From a virus, in the IMG/VR virus record IMGVR_UViG_3300035180_000124, positions 1 to 58,428 of that record: 58,428 bases of DNA; one strand, written 5' to 3'. The position numbers were made by a program, and so were the translations under genes. Shown here piece by piece: positions 55,201 through 58,428 of this stretch. The notes beneath the pieces are model-generated. The model made no database searches. It was not told where the DNA came from and saw nothing but the letters and a program-made list of their open reading frames with translations. Numbering within the stretch: the stretch's first letter is position 1; each line of letters starts with the position of its first letter.

Positions 55201-55683
55201 TCATCTCCGAATGAAGTCAACGTATTCCATTGTGCCCCAAGCGACTAGGGTAACGAGGGCCGCAGCAGCCACGGCGAGGAGCACCAGCTCGATGACCTCT
55301 TCAATCTCCTTCTTGCGCTTCGCTTTGGCCTTGTCCATAGCTATTTCCTCAGATTTGCGTTTGGCTACGATCGAGTTGCGCTCAATCATGATGGCCTGCC
55401 AGACATCGGCGTGCCCCGTCCAGATCATGTGCTGCTTAAGCTCGTTCTCGGCATCCTGCAACTGCTTGGCGTGCATCACCGTCTCAAAGGCCCTTGCGGT
55501 ATCGGACTGGCCAAACGTGCTCTTCTTGGGGTCGGCTGCGGCTTTGGCCACAACGTCCTTCGCCTCAAAGAACTTCATCAAATCACCGCTGATGCCCTGT
55601 AAGTCCTTGCCCATCTTAATAGCGGCTTGGACTCCCTTGATAGCTGCTTGCGCAGCCGCAAAAGCGGTGATCGGGTCGATCAT
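55201..55683 (-). CDS. spanin-like membrane protein of the lysis cassette
   Basis: 160 residues. The N-terminus (ITAFAAAQAAIKGVQAAIKM) is helical. A long charged central helix (KQLQDAENELKQHMIWTGHA; KSEEIAMDKAKAKRKKEIEE) leads to one C-terminal membrane segment (VIELVLLAVAAAALVTLVAW). Topology differs from classical Rz, which has its membrane segment N-terminal, but proteins of this type occur beside endolysin and holin genes in marine and freshwater phages. A role in outer-membrane disruption or virion membrane association is inferred. Confidence 0.5.
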   Translation of the reverse strand: MIDPITAFAAAQAAIKGVQAAIKMGKDLQGISGDLMKFFEAKDVVAKAAADPKKSTFGQSDTARAFETVMHAKQLQDAENELKQHMIWTGHADVWQAIMIERNSIVAKRKSEEIAMDKAKAKRKKEIEEVIELVLLAVAAAALVTLVAWGTMEYVDFIRR

Positions 55684-57065
55684 GGATGGGCTGCTTTGTA
55701 CTCGTCGAACTTAGCCTTCAGCTCTTTGATGGCATTTACCAACACCGCAAGCAAGGCCTGATCGTTGAAGCGCAACTTATCCATGTCGTCCGCATCCACG
55801 ATGACGGGAGTATCACCTTCCAGCTCCAACACGTCCTGCGCCTTGAAGCCGTAACGTACAGGGCCGTGACCTTCCGTGGCGTCGCGGTTTTCCTTGTAGC
55901 GGTACGCGGTTGGCTGCAACTTGGACACAAAATCCAAGCCGTGCGGGACATCGGCAAAATCTGTTTTATCTCGTGCATCGGATACCACCGTCCAAGCCAC
56001 TTGAATGTAAGCGTTGGTTACAGACGTAGAGCCCATGACAACCCGGTCATTATTTGCCTGAACATTAAACGCAGGGGAGTCTGCACCCGCCGAGGTATAC
56101 GTCCCAACAATAACATTCCCAGAACCAGTAGCTAAGTACCCGGCCCCATTACCAATAGTGGTGTTATAGTTACCGGAAATGTTACTCGATAGCGTCAAGT
56201 AGCCTACTGCTACATTGTAGGTACCCGTTGTATTTTGCTGAAATGCTTGTGCGCCTACTGCTACATTGTTGGTTCCCGAAGTATTAGATGCTAAAGCGTT
56301 TGCGCCAACTGCTACGTTACTTACTCCTGTACTGGCTGCCAAAGCGTTAAACCCAACCGCAGTGTTGGCAGACCCCGTTGTATTAGCTGCTAAAGCGTTT
56401 GAGCCAACTGCTACGTTACTTACTCCTGTAGTGTTTGCAGTAAGTGCGGATGCCCCAACAGCAGTTACATTAGTAGCAGTACTAGCTTGAAGTGCTAGAT
56501 ACCCCACCGCAGTATTGAAGTTAGCCCCTACTGCCGTCTGTAGCGCATTATTACCTATTGCCACATTCCCAATCCCGGTACAACTTTTTAATGCGCTATT
56601 GCCAATTGCTATTTGGTTGGTACCTGTACTAATAACTCCAGCAACTACTTTTACATAATCTGTACCGTTCCAAGCAACGATAGTGTGTTCACCGTCAATT
56701 AAAGTAACGCCCGTAGTTGGGGTCACGCCGCGCACTGTGAGCAAAAACCCACCAGTGCCCGCATTGTTGATTAGGTAGTACTTACTGGTGACCGGCAAGT
56801 TCAGGTTGTGTGCCGCAGTTTTAGCGCCGCTGATATTCAGGATGGCGTATTGGGCAGTTGTTGCGCCGATGTTCGTCACCGTGCTAGTGCCCGCTGTTTT
56901 TGTTAGCGTAACGTCAGCAGTGGTGATGGAGACAGCTAGGCCGCCAGCAATGGCGATGTCCATGTAGGAGGTCAAGCCATTGTCTACAACATCACCCCAA
57001 GTACCCGACTCAGTGCCGGTAGTGATGATGGGTAGGCTTAATAGCGCGGTAGGTGTAATCGTCAT
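55680..57065 (-). CDS. tail fibre/spike with YadA-like repeats and S74 chaperone domain
   Basis: 461 residues. The N-terminal ~140 residues probably attach to the tail. Then come ~11 units of the type N-x-A-V-G-x-x-A-L (residues about 165-345), the left-handed beta-roll repeats of trimeric adhesins. The C-terminal ~100 residues are an S74 intramolecular chaperone: SDARDKTDF (S362 and K367 as the Ser-Lys pair), LQPTAYRYKENRD, YGFKAQDV and a coiled-coil end. The chaperone trimerises the fibre and normally cleaves itself off before the Ser. It recognises the host surface. Confidence 0.8.
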   Translation of the reverse strand: MTITPTALLSLPIITTGTESGTWGDVVDNGLTSYMDIAIAGGLAVSITTADVTLTKTAGTSTVTNIGATTAQYAILNISGAKTAAHNLNLPVTSKYYLINNAGTGGFLLTVRGVTPTTGVTLIDGEHTIVAWNGTDYVKVVAGVISTGTNQIAIGNSALKSCTGIGNVAIGNNALQTAVGANFNTAVGYLALQASTATNVTAVGASALTANTTGVSNVAVGSNALAANTTGSANTAVGFNALAASTGVSNVAVGANALASNTSGTNNVAVGAQAFQQNTTGTYNVAVGYLTLSSNISGNYNTTIGNGAGYLATGSGNVIVGTYTSAGADSPAFNVQANNDRVVMGSTSVTNAYIQVAWTVVSDARDKTDFADVPHGLDFVSKLQPTAYRYKENRDATEGHGPVRYGFKAQDVLELEGDTPVIVDADDMDKLRFNDQALLAVLVNAIKELKAKFDEYKAAHP

Positions 57066-57073
57066 GTGTTACC

Positions 57074-57457
57074 TCAATTTGTTACTTCTTGCCAGTCTGC
57101 ACCTTGCTCGGTGTCTACGTCGCCCCAGTTAGGGCCTTGCTCGGTACCGACGGGTTGCCAATTAGCGGGCTGCGCATCGCTCACTTGAGTCCAGCCTGCC
57201 GCCTGTGTATTTGGCACGGTTCCCCAATTTGCGCTCTGCGCACTGCTTAGTGTACTCCAGTTAGGAGTCTGCGTGTCAACTACGCCCTGCCAGCCTGCAG
57301 CCTGAGAATCGTCAATACCCGTCCATCCCGGAGTCTGCGGGTTGGAAATTGGTGCCCAGCCGGGGTTCTGTGCATCGTTGATACCGGCCCAGTTCGGGGT
57401 CTGGCCGTCCGGTATTACCGCCCAGTCAGCGTTCTGCGCATCGTCAATGATGTCCCA
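57074..57457 (-). repeat. 33-bp tandem repeat encoding an exact 11-residue Trp unit
   Basis: Twelve Trp codons spaced exactly 33 bases apart from 57457 down to 57092. The consensus is W-x-x-[IVL]-x3-Q-x2-[GND]. The DNA differs between units more than the protein pattern does, so selection for the pattern is likely. Confidence 0.85.
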
Positions 57458-58428
57458 GAAGGATTTTGTAACCCCAAGGACGCCCACGTTACCGGTGGCC
57501 TGCACGCCCTGAAGGACAAGCGCTTTGACCGCTGCGATATACCCTGCGGCGGCTTCAGAAGTTACACCTGTGAGTGCGACCGTACGGTTGTTGCCTAGAT
57601 TACCCGTTGCGCCTGCGGCAGTTACGGCAGTTACGCCATTTAATGTTCTAAACCCAGTATCCCCTACCTCGCCGATGATTACTAGGCCATCACCACCCCA
57701 AACATCAGACCCCCAAGAACTTTTGCCCCATCCACCACCAATGGCCACAGTGGAGTTGGCAGCAGGAGTACCAGCAGTACCCGAAGCAACTACCCCCGTA
57801 AGTGCTATAGCACGATCTACAGTTGGGGTTCCAACAGAACCAGAGGTTTCAACCCCTGTGAGCTGCGGTACAAACACAACGGTGCCAACTTCACCAAAAA
57901 TGCTAGTTCCTGAACCCCAAGCCCCTGCGCCCCAAGCGCCCGTGCCCCACCCGTCACCGATAGCAACAGTAGAGTTAGCAGCGGGAGTACCTGCAGCGCC
58001 CGAAGCACTAGCACCTGTGAGAGCAAAAGACTTACTGAACCCCAGTTGGCCAACAGAACCAGAAGCTTCAACTCCTGTGAGCTGCGGTGCAAACACAATA
58101 GTGCCCACTTCACCTGTAGCCGCAGATGTAGCACCGCCCCAAACACCTGCACCCCAAGCACCTGTGCCCCAGCCCGGAACGATAGCTACTGTGGAACTAA
58201 CTGCGAGTTGGCCAACTGCACCAGAAGCACTAGCACCTGTGAGTGCAAAAGACTTGCTGAACCCCAGTTGGCCAACCTCACCAGAAGCTTCGACCCCCGA
58301 GAGTTGAGGAGCATACGCAACCGTACCAACTTCACCTGTAGCCGCAGATGTAGCACCGCCCCAAACACCTGCACCCCAAGCACCTGTACCCCAGCCCGGA
58401 ACGATAGCTACTGTGGAACTAACTGCGA
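57074..58428 (-). CDS. WG/ASGAVG repeat-rich virion protein, C-terminal part, cut by the right edge
   Basis: The frame is open from the right edge (first complete codon at 58426) to the stop at 57074, 450 residues. It carries repeat units with WGTGAWGAGVWGG, GEVGT, APQLTGVEASG and ALTGASASGAVG at a 74-residue period. It ends in eleven exact 11-residue units with W, I/V/L and Q. The ATG near 58108 is internal and not the true start. The matching left-edge fragment (1-879) is probably its N-terminus. Next gene is the S74 fibre, nine bases on. Confidence 0.7.
   Translation of the reverse strand, partial: AVSSTVAIVPGWGTGAWGAGVWGGATSAATGEVGTVAYAPQLSGVEASGEVGQLGFSKSFALTGASASGAVGQLAVSSTVAIVPGWGTGAWGAGVWGGATSAATGEVGTIVFAPQLTGVEASGSVGQLGFSKSFALTGASASGAAGTPAANSTVAIGDGWGTGAWGAGAWGSGTSIFGEVGTVVFVPQLTGVETSGSVGTPTVDRAIALTGVVASGTAGTPAANSTVAIGGGWGKSSWGSDVWGGDGLVIIGEVGDTGFRTLNGVTAVTAAGATGNLGNNRTVALTGVTSEAAAGYIAAVKALVLQGVQATGNVGVLGVTKSFWDIIDDAQNADWAVIPDGQTPNWAGINDAQNPGWAPISNPQTPGWTGIDDSQAAGWQGVVDTQTPNWSTLSSAQSANWGTVPNTQAAGWTQVSDAQPANWQPVGTEQGPNWGDVDTEQGADWQEVTN
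57985..58428. repeat. 222-bp tandem repeat at the right edge
   Basis: 58107-58206 recurs at 58329-58428 with one mismatch, a spacing of 222 bases (74 codons). More diverged copies continue to the left, to about 57725. The window ends exactly inside a copy, which suggests assembly collapse. Confidence 0.85.

Noticed and set aside
57525-58307. 260-residue plus-strand frame near the right end
   Set aside because: It is antisense to the repeat-rich minus-strand gene and shows the same mirrored Pro/Thr/Ala repeat pattern as the left-end frame.
1-58428. Simple closure of the window into a complete circular genome
   Set aside because: Joining the ends shifts the frame of the shared repeat gene into a stop after six codons, and the right edge ends inside a tandem repeat.
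1-58428. Lysogeny module or tRNA genes
   Set aside because: I found no integrase, excisionase, attachment-like core or clear repressor pair, and no cloverleaf that I could defend by eye. A tRNA scan would be needed to exclude an atypical tRNA.

Overview
The window is most of the genome of a tailed, podovirus-like bacteriophage that looks strictly lytic. Evidence: a P22-type long portal, a T4/P22-type large terminase, an HK97-fold major capsid protein of the Mu gpT kind, P22 gp10-like and gp4-like tail/neck proteins, internal virion proteins, an S74-chaperone tail fibre, an M15 endolysin with a three-TM holin, a family A DNA polymerase, a PrimPol-ATPase and an SNF2-type helicase. I see no integrase, tRNA, rRNA, CRISPR array or insertion sequence, and no phage RNA polymerase. 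The promoters I can defend are sigma-70-like, so host transcription is likely. The host is probably a Gram-negative bacterium, but the sequence does not name it.

Layout. 1-15.2 kb, minus strand: the head half of the late region. Read in the direction of transcription it runs small terminase, large terminase, portal, a GroES-like protein, scaffold, head proteins, major capsid protein, an intrinsic terminator and a new promoter, then a train of small structural, neck and basic proteins, ending in a repeat-rich WG/ASGAVG protein cut by the left edge. 15.2-15.7 kb: divergent control region. 15.7-36.9 kb, plus strand: early and replication genes. First come a few genes separated by recurrent palindromes and structured leaders, with an M20/M28-like peptidase. 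Then follow about twenty very small genes joined by start/stop overlaps, then polymerase, nucleases, helicase, an SSB-like protein and PrimPol. 36.8-58.4 kb, minus strand: the rest of the late region. In transcription order it is the 3' part of the repeat-rich protein, S74 fibre, lysis cassette (spanin-like, holin, M15), an antisense GIY-YIG endonuclease, gp10-like tail protein, internal virion proteins and a 3112-residue polyvalent protein.

Topology. The two ends carry matching repeat-rich gene fragments, so the genome is circular or circularly permuted and the assembly broke inside this gene. Direct closure of the two ends puts a stop codon in frame, so some repeat sequence is missing or collapsed.

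Most noteworthy: (1) a recurring 18-bp palindrome, GTGGGACAGSTGTCCCAC, that brackets the first early transcription units; (2) a conserved leader hairpin with a compensatory base change in front of two of those units; (3) a giant internal protein whose zincin plus ADP-ribosyltransferase-like cassette is flanked by FSR linkers and has different base composition; (4) a phage metallopeptidase with all five expected metal ligands; (5) an exact 11-residue tryptophan repeat; (6) a short KMAxGG motif shared by several virion proteins.
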